Position numbers and translations under genes: made by a program
Notes under the pieces: model-generated
Seen by the model: the letters and a program-made list of their open reading frames with translations, nothing else
What the model was told of the DNA's origin: nothing
Database searches by the model: none
In this document: positions 6,504 through 7,685 of the stretch, piece after piece
Position numbering within the stretch: the stretch's first letter is position 1
Layout of the letters: each line of letters begins with the position of its first letter
DNA from: Thermoflavifilum sp.
GTDB lineage: Bacteria; Bacteroidota; Bacteroidia; Chitinophagales; Chitinophagaceae
Direction of reading: 5' to 3'
Assembly (NCBI GenBank): GCA_019683625.1
Contig: JADGHY010000097.1
Location: 1-7,685 of the forward strand
Length of the DNA: 7,685 bases

Positions 6504-7685
6504 ATGAGGCGGGTCATATTTCAATTTGAAGATGCTTGTATTTATCGAGGGCAACGGTGTATTGTAGATCACCTGCATTGGGGCGTTCGCCGGGGAACTT
6601 GTGTGGCCGTAACGGGTCCTAACCGTTCAGGCAAAACCACTGTGTTAAAAGCCATCGCCGGAAAAATCCCCCTGAGCAAGGGTTGGATCCGATATTTTCC
6701 GGAACACCGTACAGAGCCTGTTGAAGTCATGAAGCCTCATCAGCTCGGCTGGGTTGATTTCCATGCAGCCGATCTGGTGCTGGGGCACCCGGATGCTTTC
6801 TACCAACAACGATATTATGCTTCCCAAACGCATGGATTGGTGATGGCCAGATCGCTGCTGCAGGCACACGCAACAGATGTTTTAGGCATGCACCCAAGGG
6901 AATGGGAAAAACAGCTCCGGCGGCTTTGTGACCAGCAGCTGTTCCCGGCCGATTTGCTTGATCGGCAGGTGCAACAGCTTTCCAATGGGGAATTAAAAAA
7001 ACTACTGATTTTAAAGGCACTACTTGCTCAACCCGAACTGCTGCTGCTGAATGCGCCTTTTACCGGGCTCGATCCCGTCTCCAGGCTGCAACTCAAGAAC
7101 ATGTTGCAACAGATTCGCCAACAGGGAGTGACCCTTGTTATGGAGGTATTGCCGGAAGAAGCAAACGACATGTTTGACGACCTCCTTCCCCTGCCTATGC
7201 AGGACAAGGATTTTCATCCCGAAAAAACCATATTCCCAATTTCTTTTCCATCCACACTGCCAGAGCATATTCCCCTTTTTGAATTGCAAGATGTGCACGT
7301 ACGATATGGGGATCACCAGATCTTGAAACAAATCAATTGGCGTGTATATCCGGGCCAACGATGGCTGATTTGCGGACAAAATGGTTCCGGCAAATCGACC
7401 TTGCTGAGCTTGATTACCACCGATCATCCGCAGGCTTATGCCCAACGGGTATTCTGGAAAGGTAAGCGCAGGGGCAGCGGAGAAACCATCTGGGATATCA
7501 AACGCGAACAAGCGCATGTATCCCCGGAAATGCATTATTATCTCCGTACCCGGTTAGGCAGCTTAAGCTGGCTGATGCAGCAGCAGGCATGGCGCATTTC
7601 CGCTCCTGGCAGCAGATCTGCTGTGGAGCAGCAAGCCCTTCAGTATTTGCGTTACTGGGGAATGGAACAGCAAGCCCATCAACCA
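6504..7685 (+). CDS. ModF/PhrA-like tandem-domain ABC ATPase, 3' end outside the window
   Basis: An open frame of 394 codons from ATG 6504 to the window edge with no stop; an in-frame TAG at 6480-6482 rules out an earlier start. Domain 1: Walker A GPNRSGKT (38-45), signature LSNGE (159-163), Walker-B region LLLLNAPFTGLD (179-190). Domain 2 starts near residue 265: Walker A GQNGSGKST (291-299), then a GKRRGSGETIWDIK block and HVSPEMH, the hallmark of E. coli ModF and PhrA-like proteins; its signature and Walker B lie past the edge. ModF is about 490 aa, so roughly 100 residues are missing. Domain 1 has N183-A184 where Walker B normally has Asp-Glu, and no H-loop histidine is evident near 206-213 (LVMEVLPE), so its nucleotide site is probably non-hydrolytic. 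No membrane segments are present. The cellular role of ModF-like proteins is poorly defined; a molybdate link is by name only and no mod gene is nearby. Confidence 0.88.
   Translation, partial: MRRVIFQFEDACIYRGQRCIVDHLHWGVRRGTCVAVTGPNRSGKTTVLKAIAGKIPLSKGWIRYFPEHRTEPVEVMKPHQLGWVDFHAADLVLGHPDAFYQQRYYASQTHGLVMARSLLQAHATDVLGMHPREWEKQLRRLCDQQLFPADLLDRQVQQLSNGELKKLLILKALLAQPELLLLNAPFTGLDPVSRLQLKNMLQQIRQQGVTLVMEVLPEEANDMFDDLLPLPMQDKDFHPEKTIFPISFPSTLPEHIPLFELQDVHVRYGDHQILKQINWRVYPGQRWLICGQNGSGKSTLLSLITTDHPQAYAQRVFWKGKRRGSGETIWDIKREQAHVSPEMHYYLRTRLGSLSWLMQQQAWRISAPGSRSAVEQQALQYLRYWGMEQQAHQP

Noticed and set aside
7020..7535. A 171-codon open frame on the minus strand
   Set aside because: It lies entirely within the ModF-like ATPase, whose plus-strand frame carries clear Walker and family motifs; the minus-strand translation shows no recognisable domain.

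Overview
The window looks like an ordinary chromosomal segment of a member of the Bacteroidota, most likely Chitinophagales/Chitinophagaceae (family-level placement is inference). The evidence is threefold: a secreted protease ends in a type IX secretion (T9SS) type A sorting domain, a system confined to this phylum; the SRP RNA is preceded by a perfect Bacteroidota -7 box (TAnnTTTG); and none of the genes has a recognisable Shine-Dalgarno sequence. I see no mobile element, CRISPR array, tRNA or prophage gene.

Layout. 22-702 (-): a stand-alone PD-(D/E)XK nuclease of the RecB/Cas4-like type with two CxxC pairs. 703-909: a 207-bp divergent intergenic stretch holding promoters. 910-1004 (+): the small bacterial SRP RNA with its own T-tract terminator. 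1038-1691 (+): a short (217-aa) transaldolase. 1712-2878 (-): the radical SAM enzyme MqnE, convergent with the transaldolase and 20 bp from it. 2910-5117 (-): a 735-residue secreted M43-type zinc metalloprotease. 5118-5209: a 92-bp divergent promoter region. 5210-6487 (+): a CNT-family nucleoside permease. 6504-7685 (+): a tandem-domain ModF-like ABC ATPase, 16 bp behind the permease and cut off by the window edge.

How the genes relate. Most are independent housekeeping or accessory functions: protein targeting (SRP RNA), pentose phosphate metabolism (transaldolase), menaquinone biosynthesis by the futalosine route (MqnE), extracellular proteolysis, and nucleoside uptake. The permease and ABC ATPase probably share a transcript, as may the protease and mqnE (31-bp gap). 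No shared pathway is evident.

I do not see an undescribed multi-gene system. The observations most worth checking are the eroded first nucleotide site of the ModF-like ATPase, the cysteine arrangement of the nuclease, a Gln-Val-Glu substrate motif in the permease, and promoter-like boxes placed so close to two start codons that the mRNAs could be leaderless.
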